Source: Prolixibacter bellariivorans ATCC BAA-1284 (lineage in GTDB: Bacteria > Bacteroidota > Bacteroidia > Bacteroidales > Prolixibacteraceae). Taken from it: DNA of 64,000 bases. A program made the translations under genes and the position numbers. The notes beneath the pieces were generated by a model that was not told the DNA's origin, did not search any database, and worked only from the letters and a program-made list of their open reading frames with translations. Below, piece after piece: positions 34,657 to 44,312 of the stretch (the stretch's first letter is position 1; each line of letters begins with the position of its first letter). The DNA lies in assembly GCF_000621705.1 (NCBI RefSeq), contig NZ_JHXO01000006.1:1-64000 (forward strand). The letters run 5' to 3'.

Positions 34657-34949
34657 TTGAGATGTGGCAAAAATTATTGGCAAAGAAGATTAAATAGTGA
34701 CATATGTTTACAGAAAACACTAAAAATACAATAATTTGAAAATGAATTTCAGTGTGTGAAAATCAAAAATCAGCTTTTTGATTAAAAAAGTGGCAAAAAT
34801 TGCAGATATATGTCAAAAAATGAGGGGTAATATTAAGAAATTGTGAAAATGGAGTGTGAAATCATCGCAAAAAGCAATGTTATATATCAAAAAAATTACT
34901 TTTGATTTCAGAATCAAGAAAAATCATTCACAAATATCCCTGAATAACT
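34657..34949. other. AT-rich leader region before glnN
   Basis: About 290 bp of very AT-rich sequence without a gene. It holds a 12-bp direct repeat GTGGCAAAAATT at 34664-34675 and 34790-34801, a related TGTCAAAAAATG near 34811, and the glnN -7 box at 34897-34904. The repeats could bind a nitrogen regulator; I cannot name one. The spacing does not fit a sigma54 promoter. Confidence 0.5.
34897..34904 (+). promoter_or_regulatory. -7 box of glnN
   Basis: TACTTTTG is a perfect -7 element 45 bp before the ATG. The -33 position (GCAA) does not match, which fits a promoter needing an activator. Confidence 0.55.
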
Positions 34950-37139
34950 ATGGCAACATTTAGATTTAAAGCCCTCGAGGCACTTCTGGAAAGAAAACCC
35001 GTTTGTGTCCCCCGTGAAGCAAATCTCACTTCCGATTATTACGGAAAATTAGTTTTCGATCGGGAGAAGATGAAAAAGTACTTGTCGAAAGAAGGCTACA
35101 AAGCCGTAACCGATGCGATTGATAAAGGAACTACCATTGATCGTAAATCGGCTGATTTGGTAGCTGTAGGCATGAAAGCATGGGCGCTTGAAAATGGTGC
35201 AACACACTACACTCACTGGTTCCATCCGTTGACTGACGGTACCGCAGAGAAACACGACGCTTTTATTGAGTATTCAGAATTGGGTGGCGTTGTAGAGAAT
35301 TTCTCAGGAAAATTACTGGCTCAGCAGGAACCTGATGCGTCGTCCTTTCCAAGTGGTGGTTTGAGGAATACTTTTGAAGCGCGTGGTTATACGGCATGGG
35401 ATGTTTCTTCTCCTGCATTTATTGTTGGAACGACTCTTTGTGTTCCTACCGTATTTATTTCGTACACCGGAGAAGCTCTTGACTACAAAGCTCCGTTGTT
35501 GAAAGCCATCAACGCTGTTGATAAAGCAGCCGTTGCGGTTTGTCAGTATTACGATAAGAATGTGTCGAAAGTAACGGCTAACCTCGGATGGGAACAGGAA
35601 TATTTCCTTATTGATGAAGCTCTGTTCAATGCACGTCCCGACCTGATTTTGACTGGCCGTACATTAATGGGACACTCATCTTCCAAGGATCAACAGCTGG
35701 ATGACCACTATTTCGGTTCTATTCCGGAAAGGGTTTCTTATTTTATGCGTGATCTGGAAAATGAAGCATATAAACTGGGTATTCCGGTAAAAACCCGTCA
35801 CAACGAGGTGGCTCCGAATCAGTTCGAGATAGCGCCGATTTTTGAGGAGGTTAACCTGGCCAACGATCACAACCAGTTGATCATGGACACCATGACCCGT
35901 ATTGCGCGTCATCACGGTTTCCGTGTTCTTCTTCATGAAAAACCATTTGCTGGAATTAACGGTTCCGGAAAACATAACAACTGGTCGCTTTCTACAGATA
36001 CCGGTGTGAACCTGTATTCTCCCGGAAAAAATCCGAAAGCGAATATGCAATTCCTGACCTTCGTGGTAAACACGTTGAAGACGTTGCATGATAACCAGGA
36101 TTTGCTCCGTGCATCGATTTTGACTGCAGGTAATGCTCACCGTTTGGGTGCCAACGAAGCTCCGCCGGCCATTATCTCTGCTTTCCTGGGAGCAGAAGTG
36201 AATAAGATGCTTGACTATCTGGAAGAAGCGGTCGTTGACCGGAAGATGACTCCGGATGAAAAAACAGCATTGAAATTAGATATCGGTCGTATTCCTGAAA
36301 TTCTTCTTGACAACACCGACCGTAACCGTACTTCACCTTTCGCCTTCACCGGAAACCGGTTCGAGTTCCGCGCGGTTGGTTCTTCCGCAAACTGTGCTTC
36401 AGCGATGATTGCATTGAATACGGCTTTGGCAAAACAGCTGACTGTGTTCAAAAAGGATGTGGATGTCATCATTGAAAGCGGAGTGAAGAAAGACGAAGCT
36501 ATCTTCCAGGTACTGAAAAAATACATCGTTGAGTGTAAAGACATTCGTTTCGACGGTAACGGTTATAGCGAAGAGTGGGTCGAGGAAGCAGCCCGTCGCG
36601 GTTTGACCAACGTGAGGAATGTACCGGAAGCACTGGATGCTTACATGACAGATAAGGTCATAAACCTTTTCGGTGAAATGGGTATCTACACACCCAAAGA
36701 GTTGGAAGGCCGTACTGAGGTTGAATTTGAGAAATTCACCAAGAAGATCCAGATTGAAGCTCGTGTGTTAGGTGATTTGGCTATCAATCACATTGTGCCT
36801 ACTGCCATCCGTTATCAGACGAACTTGATTGAAAATGTTCAGGGTTTGAAAAATCTCTTCCCTGAAAGTGAGTTTGAGAAACTGGCTGGCGCCCGTTTGG
36901 ATATGATTCGTACTATTTCAGGACATGTTTCCAACATTAAGGCGAAGGTGGCTGAAATGATTGAGACACGTAAAGTGGCCAATGCCATCGAGAATGAGCG
37001 CGAAAAGGCTTACGCATATGACAAAACGGTACGTCCCTTCCTCGAGGATATCCGCTACCACATCGATAAATTGGAACTGATTGTTGATGACGAGTTGTGG
37101 CCATTGCCTAAGTATCGTGAATTACTTTTTGCAAGATAA
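34950..37139 (+). CDS. glnN: Type III glutamine synthetase
   Basis: This 729-residue GSIII enzyme assimilates ammonia into glutamine using glutamate and ATP. The length and motifs are those of the Bacteroidota form: HYTHWFHPLTDGTAEKHD, VTANLGWEQEYFLID, KTRHNEVAPNQFEIAPIFE, GINGSGKHNNWSLST and NRTSPFAFTGNRFEFRAVG. It lacks the GSI adenylylation region, so control is probably at transcription. An AT-rich, repeat-bearing leader precedes it and a strong terminator follows. It is a single gene. Confidence 0.97.
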   Translation: MATFRFKALEALLERKPVCVPREANLTSDYYGKLVFDREKMKKYLSKEGYKAVTDAIDKGTTIDRKSADLVAVGMKAWALENGATHYTHWFHPLTDGTAEKHDAFIEYSELGGVVENFSGKLLAQQEPDASSFPSGGLRNTFEARGYTAWDVSSPAFIVGTTLCVPTVFISYTGEALDYKAPLLKAINAVDKAAVAVCQYYDKNVSKVTANLGWEQEYFLIDEALFNARPDLILTGRTLMGHSSSKDQQLDDHYFGSIPERVSYFMRDLENEAYKLGIPVKTRHNEVAPNQFEIAPIFEEVNLANDHNQLIMDTMTRIARHHGFRVLLHEKPFAGINGSGKHNNWSLSTDTGVNLYSPGKNPKANMQFLTFVVNTLKTLHDNQDLLRASILTAGNAHRLGANEAPPAIISAFLGAEVNKMLDYLEEAVVDRKMTPDEKTALKLDIGRIPEILLDNTDRNRTSPFAFTGNRFEFRAVGSSANCASAMIALNTALAKQLTVFKKDVDVIIESGVKKDEAIFQVLKKYIVECKDIRFDGNGYSEEWVEEAARRGLTNVRNVPEALDAYMTDKVINLFGEMGIYTPKELEGRTEVEFEKFTKKIQIEARVLGDLAINHIVPTAIRYQTNLIENVQGLKNLFPESEFEKLAGARLDMIRTISGHVSNIKAKVAEMIETRKVANAIENEREKAYAYDKTVRPFLEDIRYHIDKLELIVDDELWPLPKYRELLFAR

Positions 37140-37171
37140 TTTCAAGGACAAATTCCATTAAGATTAGATTT

Positions 37172-37207
37172 GAAAGCCGTTTTCCTGTTGGAAGGCGGCT
37201 TTCTTTT
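37172..37207 (+). terminator. Terminator after glnN
   Basis: A 14-bp stem, GAAAGCCGTTTTCC with GGAAGGCGGCTTTC, has a 4-base loop followed by TTTT. Confidence 0.88.
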
Positions 37208-37288
37208 GTTTCAGATGTTGTCAAATAGCCATAAGGGTTTTACGTTAACCGGAAAAGGTCTAAATTTACGGCTCATAATTCCTGATCG

Positions 37289-39295
37289 ATGAAGTCTAAT
37301 TCCTCTTTGTTTGTTTTTATATCGGTATTGATGTTGATGATTGCGTTGGGCGGATGCAAGGCCTCCCGGAAATTGTCAAAATCGAATAAATCATATGAAA
37401 TAGGGGAATATTATCGATCCATCGAACAGTACCGGAAAACCTATCGAAAAACCAAAAACAGGGCTGTAAAGGCCGAAATACAGTTTCGCATCGCTGAAGC
37501 CTATAAATATATTGGGGAGTATAAGCGAGCTGCCAGTTTTTACAAAACAGCAATTACACGTGGATACTCCGATCCGATTGCCATTCTTCATTATGCCGAT
37601 GTGTTGAGAGCCGATGAGGAATATGATGAGGCAATCGCCAATTACCAGTTGTATCTGAAGTCGCAGCCTGGCGATCAACATGCATTGAACGGGATTGCAT
37701 CTTGTGATAGAACGCCTAAGTGGCTGGAAAATCCGACTCGTTTTCAGATAGAAGATTTAAAATCACTGAATTCAAAGTCCAGTGATTATGCCGGCGTTTA
37801 TCCTGGTGGCCACGAAAATCAGATAGTGTTCACCTCTTCACGTGAAGGCGCAACCGGGCGTCGCGATAGCCCGATTACCGGACAGTTGTATGGTGACATT
37901 TTCCATTCGTATTACGATAAGCAAAAAGGTCGTTGGGAAAAACCAACGCTGGTTGACGAGAATCTGACTGTTGACACAGGTGATGATGAAGGAGCGGCAT
38001 CTTTCGATTCGCGTGGAACAACCATGTATTTTACCCGCTGCCGTTACGACAAGACCAAGTCGATGGGTGCGGAAATATACACCAGTTCCGAAACAGGAGG
38101 AACCTGGTCGGAGCCGGTAAGAGTCGAACTGGGTGGCGATACTTTGCTGATTGCTCATCCGTCGCTGTCAGCTGATGGCAGGACGCTCTATTTCGTTTCG
38201 GATATGCCCGGTGGTTTTGGCGGTAAAGATATTTGGAAAGCGGAAGGAGCTCCGGGAGCCTGGGGAAAACCCGAAAATATGGGACCGGCTATCAATACGC
38301 CCGGAAACGAGATGTTCCCGTTCATTCGTGATAACGGCGAATTGTATTTCTCTTCCGATTATCGTGTGGGAATGGGCGGGCTCGATATTTTTAAAGCCGT
38401 GAAGGATGACAAAGGGCAATGGAAAGTTGAGAATATGAAAGCGCCCATTAATTCACCCGGCGACGATTTTGCCATCTATTTTATTCCCGGAGAGGACAGG
38501 GGATTGTTTTCGACCAATCGGAAAGGAACACGTGGCGACGATATCTTCTCGTTTGTGCTTCCGCCGAAGATTTTTGAAATCGATGGAAATGTAGTTGACA
38601 AAGAAAACGGCAATCGATTGAGGAACGCGACCATTCGGCTGATCGGTACTGATGGAACCATGTTGCGACTAAATGCAGATAACGGGAAATTCAAATTTAG
38701 GCTCAATCCGGAAACAGAATATGTGGTGGCCGCCTTTAAGAAAGGCTACCTCAATGCCAAGGCCAATGAAACAACCATTGGTTTGAAGGACAGCAAAACG
38801 TTTGATGTCAGTCTGGCACTCACTCCGACTGATGCTCCAATTCGGGTGGATAATATTTACTTCGATTTCGGAAAGTGGGATTTGTTGCCGGCATCGAAAA
38901 GTGCGTTGGATAGTTTGGTGCAAATCCTGGTACAAAATCCAACTGTCACTATCGAGTTAATGGCGCATACCGACTGCCGGGGTGATGCAAAATTTAATTT
39001 TGAGCTTTCGCAGAAAAGGGCAGAGTCGGTTGTGAATTACCTGGTGGCAAACGGCATTTCACCAGCCCGGCTGGTAGCAAAAGGATATGGCGAGACAGCT
39101 CCCAAGACCGTTACCCGGAAATTGGCTGAGAAATACAATTTCCTGAAAAGAGGAGATGAACTAACCTGCGATTTCATTAACAAATTGCCAACCGAAGAAG
39201 AGCAGGAAATTTGTCATCAAATTAATCGTCGCACCGAATTCAGGGTGCTTTCGACGGATTATCGCGAGAAATTTGCACCGTCACCTAAGGAGTAA
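37289..39295 (+). CDS. porE: PorE-like T9SS lipoprotein (TPR, propeller, OmpA domain)
   Basis: This 668-residue lipoprotein has its lipobox Cys at 23, with no acidic export tail, so it should face the periplasm. Domains in order are TPR repeats (about 35-145), PD40/WD40-like beta-propeller blades (about 165-430, e.g. GRTLYFVSDMPGGFGGKDIW), a carboxypeptidase-regulatory-like domain (about 430-515) and an OmpA_C peptidoglycan-binding domain (about 530-655). In the last, the HTD Asp and SQKRA Arg are present. The same order and size occur in PorE of the type IX secretion system in Porphyromonas. Bacteroidota carry several paralogues, so identity with PorE is likely but not certain. Confidence 0.75.
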   Translation: MKSNSSLFVFISVLMLMIALGGCKASRKLSKSNKSYEIGEYYRSIEQYRKTYRKTKNRAVKAEIQFRIAEAYKYIGEYKRAASFYKTAITRGYSDPIAILHYADVLRADEEYDEAIANYQLYLKSQPGDQHALNGIASCDRTPKWLENPTRFQIEDLKSLNSKSSDYAGVYPGGHENQIVFTSSREGATGRRDSPITGQLYGDIFHSYYDKQKGRWEKPTLVDENLTVDTGDDEGAASFDSRGTTMYFTRCRYDKTKSMGAEIYTSSETGGTWSEPVRVELGGDTLLIAHPSLSADGRTLYFVSDMPGGFGGKDIWKAEGAPGAWGKPENMGPAINTPGNEMFPFIRDNGELYFSSDYRVGMGGLDIFKAVKDDKGQWKVENMKAPINSPGDDFAIYFIPGEDRGLFSTNRKGTRGDDIFSFVLPPKIFEIDGNVVDKENGNRLRNATIRLIGTDGTMLRLNADNGKFKFRLNPETEYVVAAFKKGYLNAKANETTIGLKDSKTFDVSLALTPTDAPIRVDNIYFDFGKWDLLPASKSALDSLVQILVQNPTVTIELMAHTDCRGDAKFNFELSQKRAESVVNYLVANGISPARLVAKGYGETAPKTVTRKLAEKYNFLKRGDELTCDFINKLPTEEEQEICHQINRRTEFRVLSTDYREKFAPSPKE

Positions 39296-39328
39296 CAATT
39301 CCATAAAGGTGAAAGTCTAAAAAGATAT

Positions 39329-39336
39329 TAATTTTG
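39329..39336 (+). promoter_or_regulatory. -7 box of purM
   Basis: TAATTTTG matches TAnnTTTG exactly, 54 bp before the chosen ATG at 39391. It covers an upstream possible start at 39334 and so argues against it. Confidence 0.6.
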
Positions 39337-39390
39337 CGGTTGTTTTTCATCCGGAGGGGGTTAACCATTCGGCAAAATCTATTTTCACCC

Positions 39391-40563
39391 ATGAGTAGCG
39401 AAACCAGATATAACCGGCGCGGTGTTTCGGCATCGAAAGAAGATGTGCACAACGCCATCAAGCACATCGACAAGGGGCTTTTCCCGAAAGCATTCTGCAA
39501 AATAGTTCCGGACTACCTGAGCGGCGATCCCGATTATTGCAACATTATGCATGCCGACGGAGCCGGTACCAAATCATCACTGGCTTACCTTTATTGGAAA
39601 GAAACGGGTGACTTATCGGTTTGGAAAGGCATTGCGCAGGATGCAATTATCATGAATCTTGATGATTTGCTCTGTGTGGGAGCTACCGATAATATTCTGC
39701 TCTCTTCTACCATTGGACGTAACAAGAATAACGTTCCCGGCGAAGTGATTTCGGCCATTATTAATGGAACGGAAGAATTATGTGCGGAACTGCGCGAACG
39801 GGGAATCTCGATTTATCCGACTGGCGGTGAAACAGCCGATGTGGGCGATCTGGTCCGTACCATTATCGTCGACTCTACGGTTACCTGCCGGATGAAACGC
39901 GAGCATGTGATTTCAGCAGACAATATCCATGCTGGAAATGTGATTGTCGGATTGTCTTCATCGGGACAAGCCACATACGAAAAGGAGTACAACGGCGGAA
40001 TGGGAAGTAACGGATTGACTTCAGCCCGTCACGATGTTTTCGCTCATTACCTGGCCGAAAAATATCCCGAAAGTTTTGATCCTTCAGTACCAGATGATTT
40101 GGTTTATTCCGGCGGATGCCGATTAACGGATGCCATCGAAAATGTTGGTCTGGATGCCGGCAAGCTGGTGCTTTCGCCGACCCGTACCTATGCGCCGGTT
40201 ATTCGCAAAGTGCTGGAGAAATACAGAAGCCAGGTTTCCGGGATGATTCATTGTTCGGGCGGAGCACAAACCAAGGTGCTGCATTTTGTCGATGATGTGC
40301 ACGTGGTGAAGGACAATATGTTTCCGGTTCCTCCGCTGTTTAAGCTCATCAAGGAGCAGAGCGGAACCGAGTGGCAGGAAATGTACAAGGTATTCAATAT
40401 GGGGCATCGTTTCGAGCTGTATGTGGAGCCTGATGTTGCTGAAAGTATTATCGCGATAGCCAAAGAATTTAATATTGATGCGCAAATTGTTGGGCGTGTT
40501 GAAAAACATGAAGGCAAGAAACTAACCATTCAATCGGAATTTGGCACTTTTGCATACCATTAG
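39391..40563 (+). CDS. purM: Phosphoribosylformylglycinamidine cyclo-ligase (AIR synthetase)
   Basis: This 390-residue purine-biosynthesis enzyme closes the imidazole ring of aminoimidazole ribotide using ATP. It shows the PurM fold, with MHADGAGTKSSLAYLYW (about 52-68), DAIIMNLDDLLCVGA, PTGGETADVGD and VGLSSSGQATYEKE. It is about 40 residues longer than E. coli PurM, as is usual for the Bacteroidota type. I chose the start MSSETRYNRRGV because the -7 box lies upstream of it. prfA and pyrF follow in the same direction. Confidence 0.93.
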   Translation: MSSETRYNRRGVSASKEDVHNAIKHIDKGLFPKAFCKIVPDYLSGDPDYCNIMHADGAGTKSSLAYLYWKETGDLSVWKGIAQDAIIMNLDDLLCVGATDNILLSSTIGRNKNNVPGEVISAIINGTEELCAELRERGISIYPTGGETADVGDLVRTIIVDSTVTCRMKREHVISADNIHAGNVIVGLSSSGQATYEKEYNGGMGSNGLTSARHDVFAHYLAEKYPESFDPSVPDDLVYSGGCRLTDAIENVGLDAGKLVLSPTRTYAPVIRKVLEKYRSQVSGMIHCSGGAQTKVLHFVDDVHVVKDNMFPVPPLFKLIKEQSGTEWQEMYKVFNMGHRFELYVEPDVAESIIAIAKEFNIDAQIVGRVEKHEGKKLTIQSEFGTFAYH

Positions 40564-40631
40564 TTACCCAGGCTTAATTTATTGCAGTGAGATTATTTTA
40601 ATGGGGAAAAAATGCCAAAATGCTACAGACT

Positions 40632-41717
40632 ATGTCAGATAACAAACTCTTAGATAAATTTGAAAGTATCCAAATACGTTTTGAAGAAGTTGGTAAGCAA
40701 ATTACCGACCCGGACGTGATGAAGGATATGAAGCGGTACGTCAAGCTGAATCAGGAATACAAACAGCTTGATTCGCTGGTAAAAGCATTCTCGGAATACG
40801 AAAAGGTACTTCAGAACATTAAGGATGCCCGCGAAATGCTGGCCGAAGAAAGTGACGAAGATGTTCGGGAAATGGCCCGCGAAGAATTGGAAAGCAGCGA
40901 AGCCAAAGTGGATGAGATGGAAGAAAACATCAAGTTGCTTTTGGTGCCGGCTGATCCGGAAGACAGTAAAAATGCCATCCTGGAAATTCGTGGTGGAACC
41001 GGAGGAGACGAAGCTGCCATTTTTGCCGGCGATCTTTTCCGCATGTACTCCAAGTATTGCGACGCCAAAGGGTGGCGTATGGAAATCACCCACTACACCG
41101 AGGGCACATCGGGAGGTTACAAGGAAATTGTGGCCAAGGTTTCCGGTGAAGGCGTATATGGAGTGTTGAAATATGAGTCCGGGGTGCATCGTGTTCAGCG
41201 TGTTCCGCAAACCGAAACGCAGGGACGAGTGCATACATCTGCAGCGACCGTGGCCGTTCTTCCGGAAGCAGAAGAGTTTGATGTAGACGTGAAGGAGAGT
41301 GATATTCGGAAAGATACTTATTGTTCTTCAGGTCCGGGCGGACAGAGTGTGAACACCACCTATTCCGCCATTCGTTTAACCCACATTCCTACCGGGATTG
41401 TGGTAACTTGTCAGGATGAAAAGTCGCAGTTGAAGAACCTGGCGAAAGCCATGACTGAATTGCGTAGCCGGATTTACAATATGGAGTACCAAAAGTATCT
41501 CGATGATGTAGCTTCACGCAGAAAGACCATGGTTTCGACGGGAGACCGTTCGGCAAAAATACGTACCTACAACTACCCACAGGGACGTGTTACCGACCAT
41601 AGAATTGGTTTAACACTTTACAATCTCTCAGCCGTTATGGATGGCGATATCGAGGAAGTAATCGATAAGCTGCGCGTTGAAGAAAACGCACAAAGATTGA
41701 AGGAGAGCGAGTTGTAA
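40632..41717 (+). CDS. prfA: Peptide chain release factor 1
   Basis: This 361-residue RF1 recognises UAA and UAG and triggers peptide release. The peptidyl-transferase motif is GPGGQ in SSGPGGQSVNTTYSAIRL. The decoding-domain sequence around VQRVPQTETQGRVHTSAATV is of class I release factors. The length suits RF1. I chose MSDNKLLDKFESI (40632); an ATG four codons earlier (40620) is possible. No programmed frameshift is seen, as expected for RF1. It lies between purM and pyrF. Confidence 0.95.
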   Translation: MSDNKLLDKFESIQIRFEEVGKQITDPDVMKDMKRYVKLNQEYKQLDSLVKAFSEYEKVLQNIKDAREMLAEESDEDVREMAREELESSEAKVDEMEENIKLLLVPADPEDSKNAILEIRGGTGGDEAAIFAGDLFRMYSKYCDAKGWRMEITHYTEGTSGGYKEIVAKVSGEGVYGVLKYESGVHRVQRVPQTETQGRVHTSAATVAVLPEAEEFDVDVKESDIRKDTYCSSGPGGQSVNTTYSAIRLTHIPTGIVVTCQDEKSQLKNLAKAMTELRSRIYNMEYQKYLDDVASRRKTMVSTGDRSAKIRTYNYPQGRVTDHRIGLTLYNLSAVMDGDIEEVIDKLRVEENAQRLKESEL

Positions 41718-41875
41718 GACAACTATTTACAGGATAAGAAGAATGTCCTATTGGTATGGCCAATAACGTGAGTTGATTATCATAGTATTTTCACTGCGAG
41801 GTTTTTAGTAAATACTAAGAAGTGAAAAGCAGATTTGTCCTAAATAAAAATAATTTCGAGCCAAAATTTCAGGAA

Positions 41876-42709
41876 ATGAATACCGAACAACTATTTGAAA
41901 ACATCAAACGAAAAGGTTCCTATTTGTGTGTAGGACTGGATACTGACATCCGCAAGATTCCACGTTACCTGCTTGACGCAACAGATCCGGTATTTGCTTT
42001 CAATAAAGAAATTGTTGACGCAACAGCCGATGTCGCAGTGGCCTACAAGCCTAACCTGGCATTTTACGAAATGCTAGGCGTTCAGGGGTGGAGCAGCCTG
42101 GAAAAAACTGTCAACTACATTCGGTATAACCATCCTGACATTTTTATCATTGCTGATGCCAAACGGGGCGATATTGGCAACACTGCCTCGATGTATGCCC
42201 GGGCATTTTTCGACCACCTCGATTTTGATGCTGTTACGGTTGCACCTTACATGGGTGAAGACTCGGTCAAGCCGTTTTTGACTTACCTCGATCGGTGGAT
42301 TGTTTTGCTGGCACTTACTTCCAATAAGGGGGCATTCGATTTTCAGTTTATGGAAGATAAGGCGACAGGAGAGAAATTATTTGAGAAGGTTTTGAAGACT
42401 TCCAGTCAATGGGGAACTACCGAAAACATGATGTATGTTGTCGGTGCCACAAAAGCAGAAGAACTGGCCGGAATACGTCAAATCATCCCGAATCACTTTT
42501 TACTTGTGCCGGGAGTAGGAGCTCAGGGAGGAAGTTTGTCTGAGGTCTCAAAATACGGAATGAACGAACAGTGTGGATTGCTGGTCAATTCATCGAGGGC
42601 AATCATCTACGCTTCGGATGGTGAGGATTTTGCTGAAAAAGCGAGGGAAAATGCGCTGAAAGTCGCCGCGGAAATGAAAGAAATACTTAAACTAAACAAG
42701 CTGATATAA
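41876..42709 (+). CDS. pyrF: Orotidine 5'-phosphate decarboxylase (type 2)
   Basis: This 277-residue enzyme converts OMP to UMP, the last step of de novo UMP synthesis. The opening [14 protein letters not shown] and the catalytic [12 protein letters not shown] mark the longer type 2 enzymes. The binding motif [10 protein letters not shown] is present near the C-terminus. I chose the ATG at 41876, preceded by AGGA, rather than a GTG at 41822 whose extra 18 residues are atypical. The leader (41718-41875) holds a 6-bp perfect hairpin at 41749-41765. Confidence 0.95.
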   Translation: MNTEQLFENIKRKGSYLCVGLDTDIRKIPRYLLDATDPVFAFNKEIVDATADVAVAYKPNLAFYEMLGVQGWSSLEKTVNYIRYNHPDIFIIADAKRGDIGNTASMYARAFFDHLDFDAVTVAPYMGEDSVKPFLTYLDRWIVLLALTSNKGAFDFQFMEDKATGEKLFEKVLKTSSQWGTTENMMYVVGATKAEELAGIRQIIPNHFLLVPGVGAQGGSLSEVSKYGMNEQCGLLVNSSRAIIYASDGEDFAEKARENALKVAAEMKEILKLNKLI

Positions 42710-42759
42710 ACCTTAACCTAACTTGAGAGATTTATAAGGCTGCAAACTGACTCGTTGAT

Positions 42760-44142
42760 ATGACGATGGTGATTGTGATGACATTGATTTTTCTCATTGG
42801 ATATTCCGGAATTATCCTTGAGAATGAAATCAAAGTGAATAAGGCAGCTTCGGCGCTCATTATGAGTGTTCTGATTTGGATTGTTTACCTGGCTGGGGGC
42901 GACCAAATCCTTTCGATGGGTTACAGTCACTCGTGGCACGATTATCTTTCCCAATTTACGGGTCCGGCGACGCATGAGATGCTGAGTGATTTCATCGTCA
43001 ATCATGAGTTGTTGCCCCATTTGTCCGATACGGCGAGTATATTGCTCTTCCTGCTTGGGGCAATGGGAATTGTTGAGATCATTGACCGCTTTCAAGGCTT
43101 TCGGGTTTTAACTGATCATATCCGTACCAGAGATAAAGTAAAACTACTTTGGATACTTGGATTGTTGGGGTTCTTCCTTTCTGCTGTGCTCGATAACCTG
43201 ACGACTACCATTGTCATGATTTCGTTAATCCGGAAGTTGATAAACAGGGCGGAGGATCGGTGGATATTTGCCAGTATTGTGGTTATCGCTGCTAATGCCG
43301 GTGGAGCCTGGTCGCCGATCGGTGATGTGACCACCATCTTGCTTTGGATTGGAGGGCAGATTACGGCCGCCTATATTATTAAAGCCATCTTTTTACCCAG
43401 TTTGGCAAACATCCTGATTCCGCTGCTCATTGCTTCATTTTTTGTCAAAGGTGTGGATGAAGGACCGGAAGATGCTGGAGTAGAGTCAAAGGAATTTACA
43501 GCTCCGTGGGAAAGAAGGTTTATCCTGGCGCTGGGAGTTGCCGCGTTGGTATTTGTTCCGGTATTCAAAACTTTTACCCACTTACCTCCCTACCTGGGAA
43601 TGATGTTGGGGCTGGGAGTATTGTGGGTTACAACAGATATCATGTTGCGGACGCATCCGCGCGAGGATAAAAGAATACTGAGTGTAAGCAGAATTGTTCG
43701 TCAGCTCGACGCACCGACAATTCTTTACTATGCAGGTATTCTAACTACGGTTGCGGCTTTGTCTTCATCAGGTTTACTTGACTTGGTTGCCATGAAAATG
43801 GATAGCGGAGTAGGAAACATTTATGGTATTGATATGTTAATCGGGATGTTGTCCTCGTTAATCGACAATGCCTCACTTGTTGCGGCTTCCATGGGAATGT
43901 ATGACATTGCTTCGCCGGGTGCAAACGGTTATCTTTCAACGTTTGTGGTAAATGGTGATTTCTGGACATTCCTGGCTTACACAGCGGGAACCGGAGGTTC
44001 GATGTTGATCATTGGTTCAGCCGCCGGGGTAGCCGCTATGAGTATGGAAAATATCAGTTTTGGATGGTATTTTAAGCGAATGTCCGGCTTGGCATTTCTG
44101 GGTTATTTGGCGGGAGCCGCGCTTTTTTATTTCGGACTTTAG
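42760..44142 (+). CDS. nhaD: NhaD-type Na+/H+ antiporter, diverged copy
   Basis: This 460-residue membrane protein of the NhaD family (ion transporter superfamily) has about 12 helices. Conserved stretches are LDNLTTTIVMISL (144-156), AANAGGAWSPIGDVTT (177-192) and THLPPYLGMMLG. The second half-repeat motif, DNVPL in the neighbouring copy, is DNASL here (369-373), so the conserved proline next to a transport-site Asn is lost. NhaD proteins expel Na+ or Li+ in exchange for protons. The start may be 42760 or a later ATG (42778), which aligns with the sister protein. Confidence 0.9.
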   Translation: MTMVIVMTLIFLIGYSGIILENEIKVNKAASALIMSVLIWIVYLAGGDQILSMGYSHSWHDYLSQFTGPATHEMLSDFIVNHELLPHLSDTASILLFLLGAMGIVEIIDRFQGFRVLTDHIRTRDKVKLLWILGLLGFFLSAVLDNLTTTIVMISLIRKLINRAEDRWIFASIVVIAANAGGAWSPIGDVTTILLWIGGQITAAYIIKAIFLPSLANILIPLLIASFFVKGVDEGPEDAGVESKEFTAPWERRFILALGVAALVFVPVFKTFTHLPPYLGMMLGLGVLWVTTDIMLRTHPREDKRILSVSRIVRQLDAPTILYYAGILTTVAALSSSGLLDLVAMKMDSGVGNIYGIDMLIGMLSSLIDNASLVAASMGMYDIASPGANGYLSTFVVNGDFWTFLAYTAGTGGSMLIIGSAAGVAAMSMENISFGWYFKRMSGLAFLGYLAGAALFYFGL

Positions 44143-44312
44143 TGACATAAAACACTGAATATAGAAGGTCACATTGTTATCTTCCGGCGCTGGGAAGGAA
44201 GAAAAAAAGAGTGCAGAAAGTAATGTATACCAGCTTGAAACGTTTTATTTCTGAATAAGGTCCAAACTTTTACTAGGTATAATAAGTTGTTACTAAACTA
44301 AACTTTTGCAGA

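Noticed and set aside
34660-34820. A sigma54 promoter (TGGC-N-TGCA) before glnN
   Set aside because: The TGGC and TTGGC or TTGCA pairs are spaced 12 and 8 bp between the GG and GC elements, not the required 10.
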